From NCBI GenBank assembly GCA_026391595.1, contig JAPLDY010000092.1, forward strand, positions 1 to 46,282: a stretch of 46,282 nt of DNA, given 5' to 3'. Position 1 is the stretch's first letter. Every line of letters starts with the position of its first letter. The notes under the pieces are model-generated. The model saw nothing but the letters and a program-made list of their open reading frames with translations, searched no databases and was not told where the DNA came from. This stretch comes from Bacteroidia bacterium (GTDB taxonomy: Bacteria; Bacteroidota; Bacteroidia; Bacteroidales; VadinHA17). Of this stretch, positions 1 to 7,789 are shown one piece after another. A program made the translations under genes and the position numbers.

Positions 1-611
1 AGGAACCGGTATGCATAAACAGGACTCAGTGCCTTCAGGATTGACGGATGTTGTATCAATTGCAATAATCCAAGAACGCTAATTGTCAGGAACCAGATAA
101 ACATAATGGGCCCGAATGAGCTCCCGATTAACTTGGTTCCAAACTGCTGGATAAAAAAGAGAACTCCAAGTATGATCAGAACAATAGGAACTACGGGTAT
201 ACCCGGATTTAGAAGACGTAATCCTTCAACAGATGAAGTAACCGTGATGGCAGGTGTTATTACGCCGTCGGCCAGCAATGCTGCTCCTCCAATCATGGTA
301 AGAATTGGTGCCCACGCAGATTTAGTTTTCAGAAGCGCCATAAGGGAAAAAATGCCACCCTCACCATTGTTATCAGCATTCAGGGTGATGACAATATATT
401 TTATTGTGGCTGAGAGAGTAAGCGTCCAGAATATGCATGACAGGCCTCCATATATAAGAAGTTCATTGTAATCCTCTGCACCACCGTTGACAATGGCCCT
501 CATGGTATACAGAGGGCTTGTCCCGAGATCGCCAAAAACAATACCGAGGGTTATGAGAGCTCCGGCAAGCGAGAATTTCTTTATATCAGGTTGATAATAA
601 GTTCTTTTCAT
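1..611 (-). CDS. kup: Kup-family potassium uptake protein, 3' part cut by window edge
   Basis: Inner-membrane K+ uptake permease of the KUP/HAK family, probably a K+/H+ symporter. The first 203 codons are present and the frame runs off the left edge; the family is normally 600-700 residues. Reading the minus strand from the ATG at 611 gives family hallmarks in order: GIVFGDLGTSPLYT in the first membrane segment, NNGEGGIFSLMALL, then ADGVITPAITVTSSVEG. The remaining hydrophobic stretches fit the first four or five membrane helices. The ATG at 611 is chosen because it starts just before the conserved region and a TAACTTTG promoter element lies 47 nt upstream. It is divergent from the capA-like gene. 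Recognition is secure; only the C-terminal part is unseen. Confidence 0.93.
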   Translation of the reverse strand, partial: MKRTYYQPDIKKFSLAGALITLGIVFGDLGTSPLYTMRAIVNGGAEDYNELLIYGGLSCIFWTLTLSATIKYIVITLNADNNGEGGIFSLMALLKTKSAWAPILTMIGGAALLADGVITPAITVTSSVEGLRLLNPGIPVVPIVLIILGVLFFIQQFGTKLIGSSFGPIMFIWFLTISVLGLLQLIQHPSILKALSPVYAYRF

Positions 612-657
612 GAATTTTCCGGACAACATTATTGATGTTGCTTCTTAAGAAAGGGGA

Positions 658-665
658 CAAAGTTA
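658..665 (-). promoter_or_regulatory. Bacteroidetes-type -7 element for kup
   Basis: On the minus strand this reads TAACTTTG, matching the Bacteroidetes primary-sigma -7 consensus TAnnTTTG. Transcription would begin near 651 and run into kup. No clear TTTG -33 element is seen at the expected spacing. It sits 9 nt from an oppositely directed element at 675-682. Confidence 0.5.
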
Positions 666-674
666 TAAATAATT

Positions 675-682
675 TATCTTTG
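675..682 (+). promoter_or_regulatory. Bacteroidetes-type -7 element for the CapA-like gene
   Basis: TATCTTTG matches TAnnTTTG. Transcription would start about 6-7 nt downstream, which is almost exactly the ATG at 689. The message would therefore be leaderless or nearly so, and the upstream in-frame ATG at 632 is excluded as the start. No clear -33 TTTG is seen. Confidence 0.5.
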
Positions 683-688
683 TGCCCT

Positions 689-1852
689 ATGAAGATAAAA
701 ATCATTAGCGGCTTACCCGGAAGAACGGCTGTTTCCTTATGCTTCATATGTTTGTATATAAGCTCGTTGGCACAATCATCAACAGCTGCTGAACAGAAGA
801 TTTCGCTGCTCTTTATGGGAGATATTATGGGTCACGACTCACAGATCTGGGCAGCAGAGAATATTTCCACGCATACCTGGAATTATGATGATGTATTCTC
901 TTATATCAAACCATTGATCTCAGATGCCGATATGGCAATAGCCAACCTTGAAGTGACTCTTGCCGGCCCTCCTTACAAGGGTTATCCGCAGTTCAGCTCA
1001 CCTGCAGCTTTAGGCGTGGCATGTAAAAGTGCAGGAATAGATTGCCTGGTTACGGCAAATAATCATTCCGCCGACAGGGGAAAAACAGGAATAACCGGGA
1101 CTATCTTCAGGCTCGACAGCATCGGCATGCCGCACACCGGTACATTCTCTGACCGGGATTCAAGAGATAAACTTCAACCTTTGATCCTTACAAAAAATAG
1201 TATTTCAGTAGCTCTTCTGAATTATACTTATGCCACTAACGGCATAAGTGTTCCGGCACCGGTAATTGTCAATATGCTCGATAAAAACCTTATTGCTGCC
1301 GATATTTTGAAAGCGAAAAAGCTGAAACCCGACCTGATAGTTTTGTTTCTGCATTGGGGAACTGAGTATGATACTGTACCATCAACCGGTCAGACAGCAA
1401 TAGCGGAATATTTTTTATCAACGGGGGTAGATATTGTCATTGGTTCTCATCCGCATGTTCTGCAGAAAATGGTATGGTACAATGATGGATCACCTTTCCA
1501 GGGTAAAGCAATAGTTTATTCTCTGGGCAATTTTATTTCAAACCAGCGAAAACCTAAAACCGACGGAGGTTCAATGGTGAGAATGGAATTTGTAAAGTCA
1601 AGCGGATCAATAAAGATGATTAGCGCCGGATTCTACCTTACATGGGTTTATACACCTGTTTTTAAATATAGTCAGAAGTTTTACATCCTTCCCTGTTCCG
1701 AATTTGAGAACAGGTCTGGCTTCTTTTCTAAAGAAAATGAATACGATCAGATGAAAAAATTTATAACAGACTCTCGTTCATTGCTTTACAAGCAGAATGA
1801 TTGTTTCAGGGAATATATTTATAACGGAAGTGGTTGGCTGTTAAATAATTAA
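689..1852 (+). CDS. CapA-family (PGA_cap metallophosphatase-like) exported protein
   Basis: A 387-residue protein of the CapA/PGA_cap family, a calcineurin-like metallophosphoesterase fold. Family members take part in poly-gamma-glutamate capsule assembly or other envelope polymer processing, but most bacterial copies have no proven substrate. Visible motifs are LLFMGDIMGHDSQ, the NLEVTL strand, VTANNHSADRGKTG, FLHWGTEY and VDIVIGSHPHVLQ, in the usual order and with the His/Asn/Asp residues expected at the metal site. The N-terminus from the ATG at 689 is a signal peptide ending near LYISSLAQS. The frame extends upstream to 632, but that part is hydrophilic and lies before the promoter. No capB/capC partners are nearby, so a capsule role is not supported by context. 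Confidence 0.85.
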   Translation: MKIKIISGLPGRTAVSLCFICLYISSLAQSSTAAEQKISLLFMGDIMGHDSQIWAAENISTHTWNYDDVFSYIKPLISDADMAIANLEVTLAGPPYKGYPQFSSPAALGVACKSAGIDCLVTANNHSADRGKTGITGTIFRLDSIGMPHTGTFSDRDSRDKLQPLILTKNSISVALLNYTYATNGISVPAPVIVNMLDKNLIAADILKAKKLKPDLIVLFLHWGTEYDTVPSTGQTAIAEYFLSTGVDIVIGSHPHVLQKMVWYNDGSPFQGKAIVYSLGNFISNQRKPKTDGGSMVRMEFVKSSGSIKMISAGFYLTWVYTPVFKYSQKFYILPCSEFENRSGFFSKENEYDQMKKFITDSRSLLYKQNDCFREYIYNGSGWLLNN

Positions 1853-1949
1853 CAGTATGGCAAGAAAGATTCATTAAACTGTTTGAATATTCTCAGAATT
1901 TATCAATATTATTGCATAAAATTGAGCCTCATATAAATAAGACTCTTCC

Positions 1950-2660
1950 ATGAATGAATCCCTTGTACTGCTCTCGGTAACAGCGATCACTATTGGATTC
2001 GTTCATACGATTCTTGGACCTGATCATTACCTGCCCTTCATAGTACTCAGCGAAGCTAAAAAATGGACACTCAGGAAAACTATTTTCATTACATTCCTTT
2101 GTGGACTTGGCCATGTAGGAAGCTCCGTTCTACTTGGTCTGATAGGCATTGGGGTCGGTATTTCACTGAATAAGCTTGTGGCTGTAGAATCATTCCGGGG
2201 CAATATTGCAGCCTGGCTCTTTATTGCATTCGGATTTGTATATCTGGTAATCAGCATCAGGAACCTGGTGAAAAAAAAGAAGCACAGCCATTCCCACTTT
2301 CATACCGGAGGAGAACATCATTCACATGAGCATGATCATTTTTACGAACACACGCATGTGCATGAGAATGGTGTACTTAAAACGACTCCCTGGATTCTGT
2401 TCCTGATATTCATTTTTGGGCCCTGTGAACCTCTTATTCCTCTGGTAATGTATCCTGCCGCACAAAGCAACGTATCTGGTATAGTAATTGTATCATTGCT
2501 CTTTTCCATCGTGACAATAGCGACAATGATGTCAATAGTTATAGCTTTTAAGCTTGGGCTGAGCAGGATCAATCTTAAGCCTGTTGAAAAATACAGCAAC
2601 GTTATTGCCGGTTCCATGATACTGTTCTCGGGACTTGCCATACAGTTTCTGGGATTGTAA
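1950..2660 (+). CDS. UreH/NicO-like membrane metal transporter with His-rich loop
   Basis: A 236-residue polytopic membrane protein. Hydrophobic segments surround a very histidine-rich loop (about residues 107-142, with repeated HSH, HEHDH and HTHVH). The first helix carries H19 and the motif GPDHYLPF (residues 23-30). An HxxxxxxDH-type helix plus a His-rich cytoplasmic loop is typical of the NicO/RcnA and UreH-like families, which move Ni/Co or assist metalloenzymes. A second conserved helix contains FGPCEPLIP. The neighbour 33 nt downstream is a ZIP-like transporter, so the pair probably forms one metal-handling operon. Import or export, and which metal, cannot be decided from sequence. Some databases label such proteins sulfite exporter TauE/SafE-like. 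Confidence 0.7.
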   Translation: MNESLVLLSVTAITIGFVHTILGPDHYLPFIVLSEAKKWTLRKTIFITFLCGLGHVGSSVLLGLIGIGVGISLNKLVAVESFRGNIAAWLFIAFGFVYLVISIRNLVKKKKHSHSHFHTGGEHHSHEHDHFYEHTHVHENGVLKTTPWILFLIFIFGPCEPLIPLVMYPAAQSNVSGIVIVSLLFSIVTIATMMSIVIAFKLGLSRINLKPVEKYSNVIAGSMILFSGLAIQFLGL

Positions 2661-2693
2661 TATATGTTTATATAACTTTAATTGTTCAGTTTC

Positions 2694-3989
2694 ATGACGG
2701 GTATTATTGAACTTGATGCTTTTATATTTGGCATAATCAGCGCTGTTGCTCTTCCACTGGGAGCTTTGCTTTCTTTTGGATGGACACCCAAGCCAAAGGT
2801 TCTTGCCTCCATGATGGCAATAGGAGCCGGAGCTTTGCTTGCAGCCCTCACAATAGACCTGGTATCTGTTTCAGTCGAGAAAGGACATTTTTATCCCTTG
2901 GCTACAGGAATGGTTGCAGGTGGAATATTTTTTGTCCTTCTGAATAAGGTGGTCAACAGCAAGGGTGGTTTTCTCCGCAAAACAGCCACAACCCTGACTC
3001 ATATTATTTCCAAGCAAAACCGCAGACAAAAACTTCTTTTTCAGCAGCTTAGCAAGGTTCATTTTTTTCATAACCTTACTCCTTTGCAGGTGCATCAGAT
3101 TACTCCATACTTGCACAGGTTCCATTACAGACAGGGGAAGATCATGGTCCATGAAGGAGATCCCGGCGATCTTTTCTTTGTCGTGGAGGATGGAGAAGCA
3201 ATAGTTATGGATGACCAAAATAACGCAGTTAAAAGTTTTCTTAAGCCGAACGACACGTACGGTATTGTTGAGATGATGACCGGTATAACTCATAATTACA
3301 CTGTTATTGTCAAACAAGATATGCACGTCTGGGTGATCAACAAGGAATCACTGGACCGTGTGATAACTTTTAATCCGGCACTTTCCGCAGAGATTAAAGA
3401 CCTGGTTACCAATAAGATACATTTACTTGAAATTTCCAGTGAAATTCCACAGGATAAGTCTGATAAATGGTATAATGAGGCTCTAGAACATTTTGAAGGG
3501 AGAAAAACTTTTCCTACTCAATCCGATGTAAATGAAGAAATTGCAGAGCATGGTAATCCATCTCTGGCAATCTGGCTTGGTATAATGCTCGATGGTGTAC
3601 CGGAATCAATCGTAATCGGGTCCAGTCTCCTGCTTCATCCTACAATGAGCATGTCTCTTCTTGCCGGACTCTTCCTTTCAAATTTCCCTGAGGCGCTTTC
3701 AAGCTCAGTGGGGATGAAAAAACAGAAGATGTCCAGTATGAAGATATTGATGATGTGGACTTCAATTATGCTAGTCACAGGTATCGGAGCATATTTCGGA
3801 AATGTTTTTTTTGAAAATGTTGACCCGGGAGTTTTTGCCCTTGTCGACGGAATGGCTGCTGGCGCAATGCTGACAATGATCGCAGAAACAATGCTGCCTG
3901 AGGCATTTCACATAGGCGGAACTGTCACAGGATTGTCAACCCTTGGAGGTTTCCTTGCAACTCTCCTTTTCAAAGTGCTGGGAAATTAA
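2694..3989 (+). CDS. ZIP-family metal transporter with inserted cyclic-nucleotide-binding-type domain
   Basis: A 431-residue membrane protein. The first three helices (about residues 3-88) and the last five (about 288-428) follow ZIP (ZRT/IRT-like) topology; the last part has LDGVPESIVIG in TM4, SNFPEALSSSVG in TM5 and MIAETMLPEA in TM7. The cytoplasmic loop between TM3 and TM4, usually short and His-rich, is replaced by a domain of the CRP/cNMP fold (about 119-241: FFHNLTPLQVHQI, HEGDPGDLFFVVEDGEA, then a helix). The usual phosphate-cassette Arg is absent (GITHNYTVIV at 197-206), so the ligand may not be a cyclic nucleotide. The usual ZIP His ligands in TM4/TM5 are also replaced. ATG 2694 is preferred to the TTG at 2682. 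Probable operon with the UreH-like gene. The domain calls come from motif reading. Confidence 0.78.
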   Translation: MTGIIELDAFIFGIISAVALPLGALLSFGWTPKPKVLASMMAIGAGALLAALTIDLVSVSVEKGHFYPLATGMVAGGIFFVLLNKVVNSKGGFLRKTATTLTHIISKQNRRQKLLFQQLSKVHFFHNLTPLQVHQITPYLHRFHYRQGKIMVHEGDPGDLFFVVEDGEAIVMDDQNNAVKSFLKPNDTYGIVEMMTGITHNYTVIVKQDMHVWVINKESLDRVITFNPALSAEIKDLVTNKIHLLEISSEIPQDKSDKWYNEALEHFEGRKTFPTQSDVNEEIAEHGNPSLAIWLGIMLDGVPESIVIGSSLLLHPTMSMSLLAGLFLSNFPEALSSSVGMKKQKMSSMKILMMWTSIMLVTGIGAYFGNVFFENVDPGVFALVDGMAAGAMLTMIAETMLPEAFHIGGTVTGLSTLGGFLATLLFKVLGN

Positions 3990-5578
3990 ATGACTTCTCT
4001 GAACAACAGTCTTGCTTCCGGATCAATAATCAATTCAGCATCAGGAGAAGCTTTCACATTGACGGTGCTCTTCCTTTCATTTACCGGAATAAAAATAATC
4101 CGGCTTCCTGAATTATCCTTAAGCATTATCTCAAGATTAAAAGTAAAAATATAATCCTGCATTTGTTCTATAATAATTTCTGAAGTCCTCTTATTCTTGC
4201 TGTCGGCCAGCCTAATCCTTAGTTCAGGTTGCCCGGCAACATAGAGCCACTGATGAAAGAACTTTTTCAGGTCTTTTCCGCTTACATCTTCCATGGTCTT
4301 CATAAAATCTTCTGATAAGGCATTTCCGTTTCTGAATCGTTCATAAAACAGTCTCATCCCCTTCCAGAAATTTTCTTCACCAATTTCTGAGCGAAGCATA
4401 TGAAGCACCCATGCACCTTTTTCATATGAGTTTGTATTCAGAAGCTTCATCAGATTGGTTATGGTCGTATCTATTACCGGTTGTGTTGTATTTTCTGAAT
4501 CCCGTAATATCCTTTCACGGGACTTCTTCATGCTTTCAGCCAGCTTCTCCTTTCCATATGTCATCTCATTATAAACCGATGTAAGATATGTTGCAAAACC
4601 TTCGCTAAGCCATATATGATGCCAGTCGGCTTCAGTGACGGAATTGCCGAACCACTGGTGTGCAATTTCGTGGGCGATAAGGTTTTCACTCCGACCCTGA
4701 CCAGTCACTGACCTCTCGGAATAAAAGATACAGCCCGCATTTTCAAGTCCTCCGAAAATCGTTTTTGACTGGACATTTGCAAGTTTTTCAAAAGAATAAG
4801 GACCAATAAGTTCTGAATAAAACTCCAGCGGTTTAAGTGCTACAGCATAATCATAGAATCCTTCTTTGCGGTTCTCGGGGTAAACCCATGTCCAGACCGG
4901 AATATTACCAACAGTTCCGGCAAGCTGAACGGCAAAATCAGCTGCTCCGAAAGTCATCACTTTGACAGGAATTTTAACATCCTCTTTCCAGTGTGTAAGT
5001 TTCAACCCGTCCGGAAGATCACTTTCTTCAACAAGATAACCGCTTGCAACTACCTCATAATGAGATGGTGCAGTTATAATAAAATCAACTGTAGCCTTAT
5101 CTGAAGGATGATCAACTACAGGAAGGTATGCTGAAGCCCTGTCGGGCCAGTGATCGGCGAAAAATGTACGATTACCAAATTTGTTTTTGGAAATTATCAG
5201 TCCGTCGGAAGGGATTCCTGAATAGACGATCGAAATTTCAGCTGAACTTTTTTCAGTTGATTTTGCAGGTGTTTTTATGCTTATTATGTTATCGCGATGG
5301 AACCATTCCGTCTTCATCCCATTGCATAGTAAGGAACTTATCTTCATCCCTTTGCCTTCATTATTAACATTGTCAAAGTCAATATGGAATGAAGAAACAG
5401 TGTCTTTATAATCCACTTCAATATTAGCCATGCAATTTATTGTATCGCAGGTATCGCTTAGTTTAATATTAAATTCATAGTGCTTAACATCTACCAGAGG
5501 ATCAGGCTTGATCCCGGGTTGAGCTGCCAGCGAAACATATATCAGATAAAGGAAGAAACAAAGAAGGACACTTTTCAT
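3986..5578 (-). CDS. Secreted M1-family (gluzincin) aminopeptidase
   Basis: A 530-residue zinc metallopeptidase of family M1, expected to remove N-terminal residues from peptides outside the cytoplasm. There is a signal peptide (MKSVLLCFFLYLIYVSLAAQ). The zinc motif HEIAH is at 303-307 with the third ligand E326 in WLSEGF (HExxHx18E). GGLEN at 276-280 takes the place of the GAMEN exopeptidase motif. An N-terminal beta domain precedes the catalytic domain, followed by a short helical part and a C-terminal beta segment. It is shorter than aminopeptidase N (about 870 residues) because the long C-terminal helical domain is missing, as in many Bacteroidetes paralogues. The stop overlaps the stop of the convergent ZIP-like gene by 4 nt. 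Confidence 0.9.
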   Translation of the reverse strand: MKSVLLCFFLYLIYVSLAAQPGIKPDPLVDVKHYEFNIKLSDTCDTINCMANIEVDYKDTVSSFHIDFDNVNNEGKGMKISSLLCNGMKTEWFHRDNIISIKTPAKSTEKSSAEISIVYSGIPSDGLIISKNKFGNRTFFADHWPDRASAYLPVVDHPSDKATVDFIITAPSHYEVVASGYLVEESDLPDGLKLTHWKEDVKIPVKVMTFGAADFAVQLAGTVGNIPVWTWVYPENRKEGFYDYAVALKPLEFYSELIGPYSFEKLANVQSKTIFGGLENAGCIFYSERSVTGQGRSENLIAHEIAHQWFGNSVTEADWHHIWLSEGFATYLTSVYNEMTYGKEKLAESMKKSRERILRDSENTTQPVIDTTITNLMKLLNTNSYEKGAWVLHMLRSEIGEENFWKGMRLFYERFRNGNALSEDFMKTMEDVSGKDLKKFFHQWLYVAGQPELRIRLADSKNKRTSEIIIEQMQDYIFTFNLEIMLKDNSGSRIIFIPVNERKSTVNVKASPDAELIIDPEARLLFREVI

Positions 5579-5599
5579 TAATAATAATTAGTAAAAAAC

Positions 5600-5607
5600 C
5601 AAAGGTA
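5600..5607 (-). promoter_or_regulatory. Bacteroidetes-type -7 element for the M1 peptidase
   Basis: Minus strand TACCTTTG, matching TAnnTTTG, 21 nt upstream of the ATG at 5578. A TTTG sequence lies upstream, but the spacing (15 nt) is shorter than the usual 19-21. Confidence 0.5.
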
Positions 5608-5691
5608 GCAAGAGGTATGAAACAAAAAAATTTTGATGACATGAGCCTATGCGCCCGGTACTTATTCTTTCGTGAATTGTCATTTAATTAT

Positions 5692-5699
5692 TAGCTTTG
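5692..5699 (+). promoter_or_regulatory. Bacteroidetes-type -7 element for DUF4290-murA
   Basis: TAGCTTTG matches TAnnTTTG, 20 nt before the ATG at 5720. It supports that ATG over the in-frame GTG at 5672, which lies upstream of the predicted transcript start. A TTTC at 5667-5670 could serve as a weak -33 element. Confidence 0.5.
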
Positions 5700-5719
5700 C
5701 AGTAAATAATAAAAGACTA

Positions 5720-6364
5720 ATGCCATACGATTACAACACTCAGAGAAAAAGGATGGCGCTACCGGAGTACGGCAGAAACGTCCAGAAAATGGTTGACCAC
5801 ATAAAAACCATCCAGGACAGGGATGAAAGAAACCGTGCTGCAAAAACCATAATTCAGATCATGGGTAACCTCAATCCGCATTTGCGCGATGAAGGCGACT
5901 TCAGGCACAAATTATGGGACCACCTTGCACTGATTGCAGATTTTGATCTCGATATCGATCCTCTTTATCCTTTTCCGGAACCGACAAAGTTTATCGAAAA
6001 ACCTAATCAGGTACCCTACAAACAGGGCAATATAAAATTTCTACACTACGGCCGTATCATTGAATTGCTGATTGATGCCGCATGCGAGATGAAGGACGGA
6101 GAGGAAAAAGAGTATCTTACCACGCTGATAGTGAACCAGATGAAAAAATCATATATCACCTGGAACAGGGGACAGGTTGCTGATGAAGTGATTATCGGTG
6201 ATCTTAAATTATTATCTGGCGGCAAGCTTAAGATCACTGAAGGAGTTAAAATCCTTGAAATAAAAGAACTGATACCTCCGGTAAAAAAGAAACCTTTGGG
6301 CAAACCTCACGGCAGACTACAAAACAAACCGTTCAATAAGAAGAAAGGATATATCCGCCATTAA
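5720..6364 (+). CDS. DUF4290 family protein
   Basis: A 214-residue soluble, highly charged protein. The N-terminus PYDYNTQRKRMALPEYGRNVQKMVDH is the typical opening of DUF4290, a family found in Bacteroidetes. No catalytic motif is visible and the biochemical function is unknown. The C-terminus is very basic (KKKPLGKPHGRL, then Lys-rich to the end), so RNA or ribosome contact is possible but only a guess. Its stop overlaps the murA start (TAATG), meaning translational coupling. DUF4290 next to murA is a recurring arrangement in this phylum. The start at 5720 is chosen from family alignment and the promoter position. Confidence 0.85.
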   Translation: MPYDYNTQRKRMALPEYGRNVQKMVDHIKTIQDRDERNRAAKTIIQIMGNLNPHLRDEGDFRHKLWDHLALIADFDLDIDPLYPFPEPTKFIEKPNQVPYKQGNIKFLHYGRIIELLIDAACEMKDGEEKEYLTTLIVNQMKKSYITWNRGQVADEVIIGDLKLLSGGKLKITEGVKILEIKELIPPVKKKPLGKPHGRLQNKPFNKKKGYIRH

Positions 6365-7668
6365 TGGGAACTTTTGTTGTCAATGGAGGAAGATCACTAA
6401 AAGGTGAGATTACTCCTCAGGGCGCAAAAAACGAGGCACTCCAGGTTATCTGTGCCGTATTACTCACCCCGGAGAAGGTTACCATTCAGAATATTCCTGA
6501 CATTGCTGACGTAAATAAACTGATTGAGCTTATAGGCTCCATGGGAGTGAAAGTGACCAGGGAGTCTGGATCAGCCGCCAGCTTTGAAGCACGCACCATT
6601 AACCTTGATTATCTTCAGACACCCGAATACAGGGCTCAAAGCATCAGCCTGAGAGGATCGGTAATGATCGTGGGGCCCCTGCTTGCACGCTTTGGAAAAG
6701 CATATATCCCAAAACCCGGTGGTGATAAGATCGGACGGCGAAGACTTGATACCCATTTCATTGGTTTCCAGAAACTCGGAGCAAAATTTGAATTCGATTC
6801 ATCTGATCCCTTCTTTAAAGTGGAAGCCGGATCACTCAAAGGCGCTTATATGCATCTCGAGGAAGCCTCAGTGACAGGTACCGCAAATATTATTATGGCC
6901 GCAGTCATGGCTGAAGGCAGGACAACAATTTATAATGCAGCCTGTGAACCTTATGTACAGCAGCTTTGCAGTATGCTCGTATCGATGGGTGCAAAAATTG
7001 ATGGCATCGGGTCTAACCTTCTTTTTATAGATGGCGTCAGTGAACTCAAAGGCTGTTCACATACCATTCTTCCCGACATGATAGAGATCGGCTCTTTCAT
7101 AGGTATGGCAGCTATGACGGAATCAGAACTCACTATCAGAAACGTATCCTATGAAAACCTGGGAATCATTCCCGGCTCCTTCCGCAGATTGGGCATCTCT
7201 CTTGAAAGAAGAGGTGACGACATCTTTATTCCGAAGCAGAATCATTATGAAATTGAGACATTCATAGACGGTTCAATAATGGTCATTGCTGATGCCATAT
7301 GGCCTGGCCTTACACCCGACCTGCTGAGTGTTTTCCTGGTTACCGCCACCCAGGCTAAGGGTTCCGTTCTCATTCACCAGAAAATGTTCGAGAGCCGTCT
7401 CTTCTTTGTTGACAAGCTGATCGACATGGGGGCACAGATAATACTCTGCGATCCGCACAGGGCAGTGGTAATTGGAATGGATAAGATGATAAAACTCCGT
7501 GGTACAACAATGTCGTCTCCCGATATAAGGGCTGGCATAGCCCTTCTCATTGCAGCAATGTCGGCTGAAGGAAAAAGTGTGATCCACAATATTGAACAGA
7601 TAGACAGGGGTTACCAGAATATCGATAAAAGGTTGAATGCTCTGGGGGCAGATATTAAAAGGATTTGA
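6364..7668 (+). CDS. murA: UDP-N-acetylglucosamine 1-carboxyvinyltransferase MurA, Asp-loop type
   Basis: Cytoplasmic enzyme that transfers enolpyruvate from PEP to UDP-GlcNAc, the first committed step of peptidoglycan synthesis. It has 434 residues, as expected. The substrate-binding K22-N23 pair is in QGAKNEAL. The catalytic loop reads KPGGDKIGRRRLDTHF, so the residue equivalent to E. coli Cys115 is Asp121 (codon 6724-6726). Asp at this position supports catalysis in Mycobacterium and Chlamydia MurA and prevents alkylation by fosfomycin. The C-terminal half has the expected ADAIWPGLTPDLLS and DIRAG motifs. It is translationally coupled to DUF4290. The stop is followed by a short purine-rich, imperfectly repeated stretch. 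Confidence 0.97.
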   Translation: MGTFVVNGGRSLKGEITPQGAKNEALQVICAVLLTPEKVTIQNIPDIADVNKLIELIGSMGVKVTRESGSAASFEARTINLDYLQTPEYRAQSISLRGSVMIVGPLLARFGKAYIPKPGGDKIGRRRLDTHFIGFQKLGAKFEFDSSDPFFKVEAGSLKGAYMHLEEASVTGTANIIMAAVMAEGRTTIYNAACEPYVQQLCSMLVSMGAKIDGIGSNLLFIDGVSELKGCSHTILPDMIEIGSFIGMAAMTESELTIRNVSYENLGIIPGSFRRLGISLERRGDDIFIPKQNHYEIETFIDGSIMVIADAIWPGLTPDLLSVFLVTATQAKGSVLIHQKMFESRLFFVDKLIDMGAQIILCDPHRAVVIGMDKMIKLRGTTMSSPDIRAGIALLIAAMSAEGKSVIHNIEQIDRGYQNIDKRLNALGADIKRI

Positions 7669-7765
7669 AAAAGGCTCAGAGGCACAAGGGGCTCAGCAGC
7701 GCTAAGGCAATACCATTCTGTTTCTTGCCATTGAAGCATCGTGCACCTGTACCGTTGCGCCTCCC

Positions 7766-7778
7766 TGCCAAATTGTCA
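7766..7778. promoter_or_regulatory. TGNCA-N3-TGNCA element upstream of grpE
   Basis: TGCCA-AAT-TGTCA. The element ends 13 nt before the GG of the -24/-12 promoter, exactly the spacing seen upstream of hsp20. Its centre is about 45 nt upstream of the predicted start site. It also forms the left arm of a 7-bp inverted repeat (7765-7771 with 7790-7796). Probable operator or activator site; the binding protein is unknown. Confidence 0.55.
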
Positions 7779-7789
7779 ATTCTTGCCGG

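Noticed and set aside
106-471. A 121-codon open frame on the plus strand
   Set aside because: It is antisense to the kup coding sequence and has no family features; kup on the minus strand explains the region.
7669-7710. A fifth stop-adjacent tandem array after murA
   Set aside because: The AGGCTCAG/AGGCACAA-like units have a period near 8 and degrade quickly; too weak to group with the heptamer arrays.
7669-7765. A CIRCE/HrcA operator upstream of grpE
   Set aside because: No TTAGCACTC-N9-GAGTGCTAA-like inverted repeat is present; the recognisable elements are the TGNCA box and the -24/-12 promoter.
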